Source: Pandoraea captiosa | GTDB lineage: Bacteria; Pseudomonadota; Gammaproteobacteria; Burkholderiales; Burkholderiaceae | DNA length: 64,000 nucleotides | Reading direction: 5' to 3' | NCBI RefSeq assembly: GCF_902459775.1 | Contig: NZ_CABPSQ010000007.1 | Coordinates: 124,001 to 188,000 of the forward strand | Shown: one piece after another, positions 1-8,279 of the stretch | How the letters are laid out: each line of letters begins with the position of its first letter | How positions within the stretch are numbered: the first letter of the stretch is position 1 | Program-made: the position numbers and the translations under genes | Notes under the pieces: model-generated | What the model saw: the letters and a program-made list of their open reading frames with translations, nothing else | Databases searched by the model: none | Told to the model about the DNA's origin: nothing

Positions 1-1653
1 GTGGCAACGAAGGCGTCTCTCGGGCTTGTGCAGCACCATGTGGGCGCTGCATCGGCGGCAGTCGCTGATCCAGCCGCAGGCGTCGCAATTGAGTACCGGC
101 GCGTAGCCACGGCGATTCAGGAACAGCAGGCTCTGCTCGCCAGCTTCCAGGCGTGCGCGGATGGCGGCGAGCAGCGGTTGCGACAGTCCTTCATGCACGA
201 CGCGCTGTCGTTTGCGCTCGATGTCCATGTCGATGAGCGACACGCGCGGCAGCACGGCGTCCGGTGTTGCGCGCTCCGGCATGGACAGGCGCACGTAACG
301 GCCCTGCTCAGCGCGACTCCAGCTATCGAGCGACGGCGTGGCCGAACCGAGCACGACCGGAATGCGCAGGCGGTTTGCCCGCCAGATCGCCAGATCGCGC
401 GCCGAATATCGCAGGCCTTCCTGTTGTTTGTAGGACGGATCGTGTTCTTCGTCGACGACGATGAGTCGCAGGTGCGGCAACGACGCCATGACGGCCAGTC
501 GCGTGCCGAGCACGATGCGCGCCTCGCCGCGATGCGCCGCGAGCCAGTGCCTGGCGCGCTCGCCCTCGGCCAGACCGCTGTGCAGCGTCACGAGTGTCTC
601 GTGCGGAAACCGGGCCCGGAAGACGCCTTCGAGTTGCGGCGTGAGGTTGATCTCCGGCACGAGCACGAGCACTTGCGCGCGCGCCGACGCCGGCGCATGC
701 AGCGCTTCGGCCACGGCACGTAAATAGACTTCCGTTTTGCCGCTGCCCGTTACGCCGTAGAGCAGGAAGGGCGGGCAGGTGGAAGTGGTAGGGGCGGAGG
801 AAGCGGAGGAGGCCGTAGAAGCGGCGGCCGTGGCGTCGCTCGCGTGCGCAGGTTCGAGACGTTGCGCGCCGGCGGCGATCAGGGCGTCGTGAATCGCCGC
901 GACCGCATCGGCCTGTCCGGCGGTGAGCATTTTCGTGCCGTCGCGGTTCGTGGTGCTGCCGTCGGCGTCGTCGAGTACGTCGGCCCCATCGGATTCATGC
1001 ACCGCCTCGTGAAACGGCACGGTCTCCACAACCACCCAGCCGGCGGCGGCCCACTGCTTGAGCACGTCGGCCGCTTTCGAGCAAAGGGCGCGGGCTTCAT
1101 CGGCGTCGAGTGTGCCGGCCTGGGCGAGACCTTCGGCCAATCGTCGCTGGGCACGAAGACGGGACGGCACGTTGTCCATCAGCGTGCCCAGCGCGCCGTG
1201 CGCAATGCGGTAGCGCTGCACACCCCGCTGCGCAAGCAGTCGCGGCCAACGCATCGGCGTGCGCAGGTGTCCGGGAAGCGCGGGGAGCGCGACTTCCCCG
1301 ATACCGCGCTGGTAATAGCGCGCGGCGAACTGCATCAGGTCGCGCCAGTCGTCGGCGAGCGGGGGCAATTCATGCCATACGGATGTCACGTCGCGCAGCT
1401 TTTTCGGGTCGACTTCGCTGCGCTGCGTCAATTCCCAGACGATGCCCACGACCTGTCGTCGTCCGAATGGAACCTGCACCAGTTGACCGGGGCTCGCGGC
1501 CTGATCGAGACGGTAGTCGAACAGGGTGAGGAGCGGCGTGTCTAGCGCGACGCGGGCGATGGCGGGCACACCGGTGCGAGGCTCGGTCGCCGGGAAAAGC
1601 GCATCGTCGTTAGATGCGTTGGACGGGTCGGACGGATCGTCGGCTCGGGTCAA
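1..1653 (-). CDS. priA: Primosomal protein N' (PriA helicase), 3' part outside window
   Basis: PriA is the 3'-5' DNA helicase that reloads the replisome at stalled forks. The minus strand reads GVTGSGKTEVYL (Walker A, codons near 747) and, at the window edge, CRRCSAHMVLHKPERRLRCH, part of the zinc-binding cysteine region typical of PriA. About 550 of the usual ~730-750 residues are present; the C-terminal helicase lobe lies beyond position 1. I placed the start at a TTG at 1653; a GTG at 1569, just before PAIARVALDTPL, is the main alternative and would remove an acidic, unconserved leader. It lies downstream of hemE on the same strand, 415 bp away, so it probably has its own promoter. Confidence 0.93.
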   Translation of the reverse strand, partial: MTRADDPSDPSNASNDDALFPATEPRTGVPAIARVALDTPLLTLFDYRLDQAASPGQLVQVPFGRRQVVGIVWELTQRSEVDPKKLRDVTSVWHELPPLADDWRDLMQFAARYYQRGIGEVALPALPGHLRTPMRWPRLLAQRGVQRYRIAHGALGTLMDNVPSRLRAQRRLAEGLAQAGTLDADEARALCSKAADVLKQWAAAGWVVVETVPFHEAVHESDGADVLDDADGSTTNRDGTKMLTAGQADAVAAIHDALIAAGAQRLEPAHASDATAAASTASSASSAPTTSTCPPFLLYGVTGSGKTEVYLRAVAEALHAPASARAQVLVLVPEINLTPQLEGVFRARFPHETLVTLHSGLAEGERARHWLAAHRGEARIVLGTRLAVMASLPHLRLIVVDEEHDPSYKQQEGLRYSARDLAIWRANRLRIPVVLGSATPSLDSWSRAEQGRYVRLSMPERATPDAVLPRVSLIDMDIERKRQRVVHEGLSQPLLAAIRARLEAGEQSLLFLNRRGYAPVLNCDACGWISDCRRCSAHMVLHKPERRLRCH

Positions 1654-1725
1654 ACTTAAAGTGAATCCTGAGAAGTGCCGGTAAACCCCGGATTTGAGTC
1701 GGCTTTCCGCCGACGTCGAATCGCT

Positions 1726-1734
1726 TGTGGATAA
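1726..1734 (-). promoter_or_regulatory. DnaA box match (TTATCCACA on minus strand)
   Basis: The + strand reads TGTGGATAA, so the minus strand is TTATCCACA, a perfect match to the DnaA consensus TTATNCACA. It is 73 bp upstream of the chosen priA start and in the same orientation as the second site. Binding is inferred from the consensus only. Confidence 0.5.
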
Positions 1735-1904
1735 CTATGTTGAGAACTGTGGGGATTATCGCTCGCGAGCCTCACCACACGGTCCTCGCGTCGCTCGTCG
1801 TCCTGACTTTTCTCGATTCAAAAATGCTTTTTGATCAATAGCTTATGAATGACGTCGACGGTACCCCCGCTTCGTCTCTCACTTGCGGCGGCGCAGCGAG
1901 AATT

Positions 1905-1913
1905 TGTGCATAA
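1905..1913 (-). promoter_or_regulatory. Second DnaA box match (TTATGCACA on minus strand)
   Basis: The + strand reads TGTGCATAA, whose complement TTATGCACA also fits TTATNCACA exactly. It is 179 bp upstream of the first site and in the same orientation. Two exact matches in one short intergenic region of a GC-rich genome are unusual, but no footprint or expression evidence is available. Confidence 0.45.
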
Positions 1914-2068
1914 GTCTTCGGGACAACTCCGTAAATTGGAGGGGTTATTCGAGCGCTTGGCCCTTGACATTCACAGTGTCGAACGACGGTTGGGTTTGCA
2001 GGGCGAAATGCCCCGCGAACCCGCATCGCTGCGTACGCGCGCGATAAATATTGTCGCTTTTGCCTGGC

Positions 2069-3169
2069 TTATGTCGCGCGCCGAAGCGTTCGACTGTAGC
2101 TATGCACCTCATCCACGAGTGCTGCGACGTGTTCGGGGTTGGTGAATTGCGAGATGCCGTGCCCCAGATTGAAGACGTGGCCCGGCGCGTTACCGTAAGC
2201 GTCGAGCAGGCGGCGGACCTCCGTGCGAATGGCGTCGGGCGCTGCGAACAGGGCCGTCGGATCGAAATTGCCTTGCAGTGCACAACGATCCCCCACGCGA
2301 CGACGCGCAGCCGCGAGGTCGACGGTCCAGTCGAGACCGATGGCGTCCGGGCCGGTGTCGGCAATGGCTTCGAGCCACTGGCCGCCGCCCTTGGTGAATA
2401 CGATGTGCGGAATGCGCACGCCATTCCACTCGCGATGCACGCCGGCCAGCGCCTGCTTCATATAGGCAAGCGAGAAGCGTTGGTAGAGCCCATCGGCCAG
2501 CGCGCCACCCCAGGTGTCGAACACCATGATGGCCTGTGCACCGGCTTCGATCTGCGCGTTGAGATAGGCGGCGACGGCGCGCGCGTTGGTCTCGAGGATG
2601 TGCGTCATCAGGTCGGGACGCTCGTACGCCATCGTCTTGACGGTGCGGAAGTCAGCCGAACCCGCGCCTTCGACCATGTAGCACGCGAGCGTCCACGGAC
2701 TGCCGGAAAAGCCGATGAGCGGCACGCGACCGTTAAGCGCGCGACGGATTTCGCTCACCGCGTCGAAAACGTAGCGCAGGCTGTCGAGGTCCGGCGCCCG
2801 AAGACGACGCACGTCGTCCTCGGTGCGCAGCGGATGCGCGAAGCGCGGGCCTTCGCCGGTTTCGAACGACAGCCCCAGTCCCATCGCGTCGGGAATGGTC
2901 AGAATGTCCGAGAACAGGATCGCGGCGTCGAGCGGAAAGCGTTCGAGCGGCTGAAGCGTGACCTCGGTGGCATAGGCGGGATTCTTGGCCAGCGCCAGGA
3001 AGCTGCCGGCCTTGGCGCGGGTGGCGTTGTATTCGGGCAGGTACCGGCCCGCCTGGCGCATCAGCCAGATCGGCGTGTACTCGGTCGGCTGGCGCAACAG
3101 GGCGCGCAGGAAAGTATCGTTTTGCAGAGCTTGGGACACGTCGCGGCGGGATGGGGTGGTTTTGGGCAA
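2069..3169 (-). CDS. hemE: Uroporphyrinogen decarboxylase
   Basis: Cytosolic haem-pathway enzyme that removes the four acetate carboxyls of uroporphyrinogen III to give coproporphyrinogen III. The 366-residue product is full length for the family. Near the N-terminus it shows the signature [14 protein letters not shown] (substrate-binding arginines) and [14 protein letters not shown] with the essential aspartate; [16 protein letters not shown] and the C-terminal FNLGHGI motif also match. It is transcribed towards priA. The ATG at 3169 starts directly at the conserved family N-terminus. Confidence 0.97.
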   Translation of the reverse strand: MPKTTPSRRDVSQALQNDTFLRALLRQPTEYTPIWLMRQAGRYLPEYNATRAKAGSFLALAKNPAYATEVTLQPLERFPLDAAILFSDILTIPDAMGLGLSFETGEGPRFAHPLRTEDDVRRLRAPDLDSLRYVFDAVSEIRRALNGRVPLIGFSGSPWTLACYMVEGAGSADFRTVKTMAYERPDLMTHILETNARAVAAYLNAQIEAGAQAIMVFDTWGGALADGLYQRFSLAYMKQALAGVHREWNGVRIPHIVFTKGGGQWLEAIADTGPDAIGLDWTVDLAAARRRVGDRCALQGNFDPTALFAAPDAIRTEVRRLLDAYGNAPGHVFNLGHGISQFTNPEHVAALVDEVHSYSRTLRRAT

Positions 3170-3411
3170 GCCGCCATTTTACTCGGGTATCCGGGGGCGG
3201 TCGCGTGGCGGGCGGTTATGCCGCACATAAACGTCGCACATCACGCTGATGGCCGCGCGCCGGACACTATTTTTGCGCGGGTTGGCGCGCACGCGGGCGA
3301 TCAGTAGTATGAAGTCCCGCGTGCCGCGTCAAGACGGCACAGGACGTCGGTGCGTCGGTCGCGCCGACGACGCATTCATCAGCACGTCGATAGCACAACA
3401 CGGAGACAAGC

Positions 3412-4236
3412 ATGACAGTCATGAAGACGGCCGCGCGCGCGGCCTTCATGGCGGGGGCGGCACTCGCCGTCACTCTCGCCACCGGCTTTTCGGCCAACGT
3501 CGCGCTGGCGCAGTCCGCCACGCCCGCAGTCCACTCGCGGCTCGACGACATCGTGAAGTCCGGCACCCTGCGCGCCTGCGCCACGGGAGACTACAAGCCG
3601 TACTCGTATCGCCGCCCGGACAGCCAGTTCGAAGGCATCGACGTAGACCTTGTCGCCTCGCTCGCCAAGTCGCTCGGCGTAAAGCCGGTGATCGTGCCGA
3701 CCACCTGGAAAGGGCTGATGGACGATTTCACCGCCGGCAAGTGCGATATCGCCGTCGGTGGCATCTCGGTGACGCTCGATCGCGCCGCTCGCGCCTATTA
3801 CAGCAAGGTCGTCATGATCGACGGCAAGTCGCCCATCGTGCGTTGCGCGGACGTGGCGAAGTACCAGACGCTCGCCGATCTGAACAAACCCAGTACGCGC
3901 GCCATCGCCAACCCGGGCGGCACCAACGAACGCTTCGCCCGCCAGTACCTGCCCAACGCCTCACTCACGATCTATCCGGATAACGTCACGATCTTCCAGC
4001 AAATCGCCGACGGGAAAGCCGATGTGATGGTGACGGATTCGTCCGAAACGCTCCTCCAGCACAAAATCAACCCGACCCTCTGCCCGGTCAATCCCGACAA
4101 GCCGCTTCAGTTCGGCGAGAAGGCCTATCTGCTCCCGCGGGGAGACGACGTCTTCAAGCACTACGTCGATCAGTGGCTCAATCTCGCGCAGAAAACCGGG
4201 GAATATCAGGCGGTTGTCGATAAGTGGCTGAAGTGA
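3412..4236 (+). CDS. pheC: Periplasmic cyclohexadienyl dehydratase (PheC type)
   Basis: Predicted periplasmic enzyme converting prephenate to phenylpyruvate (and arogenate to phenylalanine), built on a solute-binding-protein fold. The 274-residue product has an N-terminal signal peptide ending near ANVALAQS. The mature part follows Pseudomonas PheC closely: GDYKPYSYR, EGIDVDLVASLAKSLG, PTTWKGLMDDF, ANPGGTNERFARQYLP, PDNVTIFQQIADGKADVMVTD and the C-terminal EKAYLLPR. These segments separate it from ordinary amino-acid-binding proteins. GGAGA precedes the ATG. No transporter genes are adjacent, which supports an enzyme over an ABC binding protein. A binding-protein role cannot be excluded from sequence alone. 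Confidence 0.85.
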   Translation: MTVMKTAARAAFMAGAALAVTLATGFSANVALAQSATPAVHSRLDDIVKSGTLRACATGDYKPYSYRRPDSQFEGIDVDLVASLAKSLGVKPVIVPTTWKGLMDDFTAGKCDIAVGGISVTLDRAARAYYSKVVMIDGKSPIVRCADVAKYQTLADLNKPSTRAIANPGGTNERFARQYLPNASLTIYPDNVTIFQQIADGKADVMVTDSSETLLQHKINPTLCPVNPDKPLQFGEKAYLLPRGDDVFKHYVDQWLNLAQKTGEYQAVVDKWLK

Positions 4237-4260
4237 TCCTGAAGTGATCCTGAAGTGATT
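4228..4260 (+). repeat. Three tandem 11-bp repeats spanning the pheC stop
   Basis: The unit CTGAAGTGATC is repeated at 4228-4238, 4239-4249 and 4250-4260 (the last ends in T). The first copy contains the last codons and TGA stop of pheC. Because 11 is not a multiple of three, the copies place AAGTGA stops in successive reading frames. Confidence 0.9.
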
Positions 4261-4352
4261 GTTCGCTAGCGTTGTCTGTTCGTTCGAGTCGTTCACGTTA
4301 TTCACGTCGCTCGCCTCGTTCTCCTCGTTCTCCCACAACGCAGCGACACCGA

Positions 4353-4414
4353 AACAAGGGGGGCGCTTCCCTGCGCTCCAACTTAAAGTCGCTGCGGTAC
4401 GCGCCCCCCTTGTT
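4353..4414. repeat. Perfect 14-bp inverted repeat with 34-nt loop
   Basis: AACAAGGGGGGCGC (4353-4366) is repeated as its exact reverse complement at 4401-4414. It sits between the convergent pheC and esterase genes. There is no clean T-tract directly after either arm, so it is not a textbook intrinsic terminator, although it could work as a bidirectional end-of-transcript hairpin. The rest of 4237-4482 is low-complexity TTCGTTC/CTCGTTC-rich sequence without a gene. Confidence 0.75.
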
Positions 4415-4482
4415 CCGGCCTGCTTTGCCCAGGGCTTAAACCCCTCGGTCTTTTTATGTCGTCTTCTTGACCTTCGCTTCGC

Positions 4483-5421
4483 TCATCCCAGCCACTCTCT
4501 GAGGCGCTGGGCGGCATCGTGCATCACCATCCTCGCTTGCGGCACGAATGGCTGCAGCCGCGCAAAGCTGTGCGTCAAACCCGTGGCTTCGATCACTTCC
4601 GCACGCGCACCCGTCTGTGCGACGAACTTCGCGTATTCCACCGCTTCGTCATGCAACGGATCGTACTCCGCCGCAATAACCAGACTGTTCGGCAACGGAT
4701 GACGCGGCGCTTCGGCCGTCAGATTCACCCGCACGTCGTTCGCCGCCGGTTCCACGCCCGAGAGGAATTCCTTCCAATACCAACGCATCTCGTCGCGCGT
4801 GAGACCAACGCCGTGCGCCAGACGCTCGTAACTCGGCGTGTCGAAGCGGTACTGCACCACCGGGTAAATCAGCAACTGCGCACCGACGATGCCCGGGTGC
4901 TTGTCGTTGAACCACGCCGCGGCCTGCGCCGCCAGATGGCCACCGGCACTGTCGCCGGCAACGCCGAGGCGATCCGGCGTCACGCCCAGACGGGCTCGTT
5001 GCTCCGCCGCCCAGGCCAGCGCGTCGCGAGCATCGTCGACCGGCGCCGGAAACGGATGCTCCGGCGCCAACCGGTAATCCACGCTCAGAACGGCGACGTC
5101 GGCGTCCTGCGCCAGGAATGCCGCCACCGTGCCATGCGTGTCGACGTCACCCACGACCCAACCCCCGCCATGGAAGTACACGACGAGCGGCACCGTGCGA
5201 CCGATCGGACGATAGAGCCGCGCGCGCAACGTGCGACCGGGCAGCGGAATGTCGAACGTCTCGCTTCGCAACCCCGCGGGCAGCGGACGCAAGGCCTCGA
5301 CCGCCACGGTCGCGAATTGCGCCCGGACTTGTTGTGGGGTGGGCGCAGGCGCGTTTTCGGGGGTAGGGTACTTGCGCGCCATCAGGTCGTAATAGGCGAG
5401 CAGATCGGCGTCGATGGTCAT
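4483..5421 (-). CDS. Alpha/beta hydrolase, hormone-sensitive-lipase family esterase
   Basis: A 312-residue carboxylesterase/lipase of family IV. VVYFHGGGWVVGD carries the HGGG oxyanion-hole motif and GVAGDSAGGHLA carries the nucleophile serine in GDSAG. EYDPLHDEA supplies the acid and GLTHSF the catalytic histidine near the C-terminus, so the triad is complete. No signal peptide is visible, so it is probably cytosolic. The physiological substrate cannot be deduced. It is followed on the same strand side by a CoA-binding protein gene transcribed in the same direction, 78 bp upstream. Confidence 0.9.
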   Translation of the reverse strand: MTIDADLLAYYDLMARKYPTPENAPAPTPQQVRAQFATVAVEALRPLPAGLRSETFDIPLPGRTLRARLYRPIGRTVPLVVYFHGGGWVVGDVDTHGTVAAFLAQDADVAVLSVDYRLAPEHPFPAPVDDARDALAWAAEQRARLGVTPDRLGVAGDSAGGHLAAQAAAWFNDKHPGIVGAQLLIYPVVQYRFDTPSYERLAHGVGLTRDEMRWYWKEFLSGVEPAANDVRVNLTAEAPRHPLPNSLVIAAEYDPLHDEAVEYAKFVAQTGARAEVIEATGLTHSFARLQPFVPQARMVMHDAAQRLREWLG

Positions 5422-5499
5422 GGCGGCGTCGGAATTATCGTTAGCGAGAGAGAAGAAAGAAAAGGACTTTCGTATTTCAAGACGTAGCGAAGCGGCGCT

Positions 5500-5973
5500 T
5501 CATCGGTCGTTGACCTGCTTGAGCAGCCCCCCGCCCTGCATCAACCACCGCTGGTGTTCGATCTTGACGCACCGGTCCATCACGACATCGAGCCCGGCCG
5601 CCAGTGCCACGGCAGCCGCGTCGTCGTTTTCGATGCCCAACTGCATCCACAGACTTGTCGCGCCGATGGCCACGGCCTCGTCGGCGACCGGCGGAATGTC
5701 GGCGCTGCGGCGAAAGCAGTCGACCATCTGAATGCGCACGCCCTCCGCTCGCAGCGCGTCGGCGGCCTCGGTCAGGCTCGCGTAGACGGTCTCGCCCAAT
5801 ATCTTTTCGCCGGAGTCGGCAGCCTGCGGGTTGATCGGCACGATCCGATACCCATGCTGCTGCATGTAGCGCGATGTGGTGAAGCTCGGCCGGTCAGGCC
5901 GGGGCGACAGGCCCACGACCGCAATCACCCGGTCGCGCGAAAGTATCCGACCCAAACGTTCAATGGTGTCCAT
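5500..5973 (-). CDS. CoA-binding domain protein (YccU-like)
   Basis: A 157-residue single-domain Rossmann-fold protein of the CoA_binding_2 family. VIAVVGLSPRPDRPS near residue 16 is the nucleotide-binding loop; GYRIVPINPQ, GETVYASLTEA and the later SLWMQLGIENDDAA and DVVMDRCVKIEH match the YccU group. The biological role of this family is unclear beyond CoA binding. It is probably co-transcribed with the esterase gene downstream. Confidence 0.88.
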   Translation of the reverse strand: MDTIERLGRILSRDRVIAVVGLSPRPDRPSFTTSRYMQQHGYRIVPINPQAADSGEKILGETVYASLTEAADALRAEGVRIQMVDCFRRSADIPPVADEAVAIGATSLWMQLGIENDDAAAVALAAGLDVVMDRCVKIEHQRWLMQGGGLLKQVNDR

Positions 5974-6337
5974 TGCTCACTTTGTGTTCACTTTGTTGCC
6001 ACGCACAAAGAATGAAGTTAGCACATTGCCGGGCGGTACGTTTGAGACGGGGCAAGTCTCGACGGGTCTGGCGGCGAGCCGCAATTGCATGGCGCGCGAC
6101 GAGCCATGGCCAGGGTCGGGCAGAGATGGACCAAGGCGAACGCGTGGAATCGGCGAATGTGAGTCGCTGTTGAAATGTCGAGCGTGCGTTTGGTATGGCC
6201 GTCGGAGAAACTGGTTGAATCGACGTTCGGAAATGCGTCGCGCGGCAAGTTATTCAGGACGACGAAGCAAATAGCGATTGATGGCACAACTCCGAAGTCC
6301 TTGCCGAATAAGGCGTGCAAGCGCGTGGCGCGGGGCG

Positions 6338-6358
6338 TGTAACAGGCCAGGTGTTACA
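6338..6358. promoter_or_regulatory. Palindrome TGTAACA-N7-TGTTACA, possible operator
   Basis: TGTAACA at 6338-6344 is mirrored exactly by TGTTACA at 6352-6358 with a 7-nt spacer. A further related half-site, TTGTTAC, follows at 6371-6377. The cluster lies 70-110 bp upstream of the structured candidate RNA, where a promoter operator would be expected. The cognate regulator is unknown. Confidence 0.4.
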
Positions 6359-6419
6359 ACCTGAAACACTTTGTTACCCCTCCGTCCATACGTTTCCACC
6401 ACAATGCATCTCAACGCTG

Positions 6420-6582
6420 AAGTGCTTATCCCCCGGTAACGCGACAGCGCGACTGTATCGGCAAAAGACGTCCCCCGGCGTCGTTTGCAGGCTGGTTCGA
6501 TACAGTGCTCCGAATCTGGTCTCCTCGCGCTAACCCCGTAGCGTGTGGTTTTGGCGGGCCCGTGTGTCCCGCCATTTTTTTT
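6420..6582 (+). ncRNA. Candidate small RNA: long nested hairpin ending in an intrinsic terminator
   Basis: Three stems nest directly on each other: 6446-6452 with 6525-6531 (7 bp), 6453-6460 with 6498-6505 (8 bp), and 6461-6470 with 6479-6488 (9 of 10 pairs). This forms one long rod with bulges only on its 3' side. The apical loop is TCCCCCGG, and the same octamer occurs earlier at 6429-6436. A 7-bp stem plus eight T residues terminates the + strand at 6552-6582, although no + strand protein gene lies upstream. The 5' end is a guess because no clear -35/-10 pair was found. It does not match 6S, tmRNA, SRP RNA or RNase P as I know them. Confidence 0.55.
6552..6582 (+). terminator. Intrinsic terminator of the candidate small RNA
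   Basis: TGGCGGG (6552-6558) pairs with CCCGCCA (6568-6574) and is followed immediately by eight T residues. The orientation is + only; the minus strand lacks a T-tract at the other side. Confidence 0.85.
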
Positions 6583-6785
6583 GCCTGTTTCGTCCTACAT
6601 CTTTCCTAAGCCTTTCTCCGACGCAGGCCTGGTTAAAGGTCGAATTATTTCGACGTCCGATGAATTTCGGAGAACCTATCGGCGTACAGTCGGCGATCAT
6701 TTCGGAAATCGATTCACGTGTGCGTAACTCAATTCCGCACCGCTTCCTCGCCTCCCGCTTCCTTGCATCGTTCGCCCCGGCTTTG

Positions 6786-7580
6786 CTATTGGGTCGCCGT
6801 CGCCCTTAGCCAAGGTTTGAGCCAACCCAGCCCCGAGCGTGTTGCGCCTTGGGGGCGATACTCGCACCCGACCCATCCGGCATATCCCAATTCGTCGAGC
6901 AGGCGGAACAGGAACGGGTAATTGACCTCCCCCGTATCCGGTTCATGGCGTGCGGGCACGCCCGCGACCTGCACGTGACCGATATTGGCAATGGACTGGC
7001 GCAATTTCATTGCCAGATCGCCTTCGACGATCTGGCAATGGTAAGCGTCGAACTGAACCTTCAGATTGCTCGCCCCCACGGCTTGTCGAATGGCGTGCGC
7101 CTGATCCTGGCGCGTGAGGAAATAGCGCGGAAAGTCGCGCGGGTTGATGGGTTCGATCAGGATGGTGACACCGTGAGCCGCTGCCTGATCGGCCGCATAC
7201 GCCAGATTTTCGAGGTACGTGGCGCGGCATTGTTCAGGCGACGCTGCGGCCTCGGGACAACCGGCCATCACGTGCAACTGACGACAACCGAGCGCATCGG
7301 CGTAGTCGAGAGCAAGTTCGATGCCGTCGCGAAACTGCGCTTGTCGCCCGGGCAGTGCCGCAATGCCTCGCTCCCCGCTTGCCCAGTCGCCCGCCGGCGC
7401 GTTGAAGAGCACTTGGGTCATGCCGGTGTCGTCCAGCCGCTTGCGGATTTCCTGAGCCGGGTACTCGTACGGGAACAGAAATTCGACGCCCCGGAAGCCA
7501 TCGCCCGCCGCCTCGCGGAACCGGTCGAGAAATGGCACTTCCTGATAAAGCAGAGTCAGATTCGCAGCAAATCGCGGCAT
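6786..7580 (-). CDS. hyi: Hydroxypyruvate isomerase / 2-oxo-tetronate isomerase family protein
   Basis: A 264-residue TIM-barrel sugar isomerase. The product starts [20 protein letters not shown] and has the family motifs [69 protein letters not shown] and GCEYRP with GLGWL near the C-terminus. The metal-binding Glu/Asp/His residues of the Hyi/OtnI group are therefore in place. Whether it acts on hydroxypyruvate or on 2-oxo-tetronates cannot be settled, because no glyoxylate carboligase, tartronate semialdehyde reductase or otn partner lies nearby. GGAGA precedes the ATG. Confidence 0.88.
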   Translation of the reverse strand: MPRFAANLTLLYQEVPFLDRFREAAGDGFRGVEFLFPYEYPAQEIRKRLDDTGMTQVLFNAPAGDWASGERGIAALPGRQAQFRDGIELALDYADALGCRQLHVMAGCPEAAASPEQCRATYLENLAYAADQAAAHGVTILIEPINPRDFPRYFLTRQDQAHAIRQAVGASNLKVQFDAYHCQIVEGDLAMKLRQSIANIGHVQVAGVPARHEPDTGEVNYPFLFRLLDELGYAGWVGCEYRPQGATRSGLGWLKPWLRATATQ

Positions 7581-7622
7581 GAAAGTCTCCGTCGCCCAAC
7601 ACGGGCCGATGCCCTCACGATA

Positions 7623-8162
7623 TCACTGCCCGTCGATCTGAGGCGCGGCCACGCTGCGCAACTGGAACCGTCCGTCGTTGTTGAAGAGCCAGGTCTCGAT
7701 GGCGCGCACCCGGCCGCTGCTGTCGACCAGCGCCCGGCTGGGTGCCGGTAACGGACTGGCACGTCGCAGACTGGCGATGGCAATGCGTTCGGCCTCGTGG
7801 TCGCCGTTGCTTCGATAAAGCGCGACAGCCGTGATATTGCCGTTGCGATCCACCCAGTATTCGAGCGATACGACCGAGCGCAGCATGGGTTGCGGGTTGC
7901 CCGGCGTGATCTGGCGGGCGTTGACCTCGGTCACGCGCTGCGCGGCTGCAATCTTGTATTGATCCAGCCCCGAGAGCGGTGGCCGGCCAGCCGGGAAATT
8001 GAGGATGAGCGGTTTTTTAGGCTCGAAATCCGGATTGGCGCAGCCGCTCACCATCAAGGTGCCGACGAGCCCGAGCGTGGCGGCGGCAATCGCCGTCGTG
8101 GCACGGGCGCGAGCGCAGGATGCGTGGACGGCATGCCTGCGCGGAGAAAGTTGCGTCTTCAT
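7623..8162 (-). CDS. Lipoprotein with TonB-C-like domain
   Basis: I chose the ATG at 8162 (MKTQLSPRRH), which gives 179 residues and a proper lipoprotein signal: a hydrophobic stretch followed by LMVSGC as lipobox. The longer frame to 8243 adds a polar leader that would spoil the signal. The C-terminal half reads VVSLEYWVDRNGNITAVALY and then HEAERIAIASLRRASPLPAP, which resembles the TonB C-terminal fold found in many small envelope proteins. No partner ExbB/ExbD or receptor is adjacent. The function is unknown; attachment to a membrane by a lipid anchor is the only firm inference. Confidence 0.7.
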   Translation of the reverse strand: MKTQLSPRRHAVHASCARARATTAIAAATLGLVGTLMVSGCANPDFEPKKPLILNFPAGRPPLSGLDQYKIAAAQRVTEVNARQITPGNPQPMLRSVVSLEYWVDRNGNITAVALYRSNGDHEAERIAIASLRRASPLPAPSRALVDSSGRVRAIETWLFNNDGRFQLRSVAAPQIDGQ

Positions 8163-8279
8163 GGCGGGTCTCCCGCAACGTTCGCGACACGTCTTCTTGT
8201 TTTGACTGCTGGTTCTGGCCGGACCGTGCGATCGACGGGACATCGTGCGCCGCCGCCCGGTCCGGCACGTGGCGCGGGA

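Larger units (their letters stand above)
1654..2068. other. Intergenic region between hemE and priA
   Basis: This 415-bp stretch has no convincing gene; the two short overlapping ORFs in it have no recognisable protein features. It is noticeably more AT-rich than its surroundings near 1725-1840 and carries two DnaA-box matches, listed separately. It should hold the priA promoter on the minus strand and the 3' end of the hemE transcript. I see no intrinsic terminator. Confidence 0.6.
5974..6785. other. 812-bp region without protein genes
   Basis: Several short ORFs overlap here, but none has recognisable protein features. The interval between the divergent ends holds a TGTAACA palindrome (6338-6358), a highly structured segment (6446-6531) and a strong + strand intrinsic terminator (6552-6582), all listed separately. 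From 6583 to 6785 I see nothing specific. Confidence 0.6.

Noticed and set aside
1-1545. Long + strand ORFs (240 and 233 codons) at the window start
   Set aside because: They lie antisense to priA, whose minus-strand frame has the Walker A and zinc motifs; the + strand products are arginine-rich without domains.
2051-3307. 418-codon + strand ORF
   Set aside because: It is the antisense shadow of hemE, which matches its family over its full length.
6018-6533. Short ORFs (100 and 72 codons) in the 5974-6785 gap
   Set aside because: No Shine-Dalgarno, no domain and atypical composition; one overlaps the structured RNA.
6446-6582. 6S RNA, tmRNA, SRP RNA or RNase P RNA at the structured region
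   Set aside because: None of the conserved core sequences of these RNAs is present, and the bulges are on one side only, unlike the 6S central bubble.
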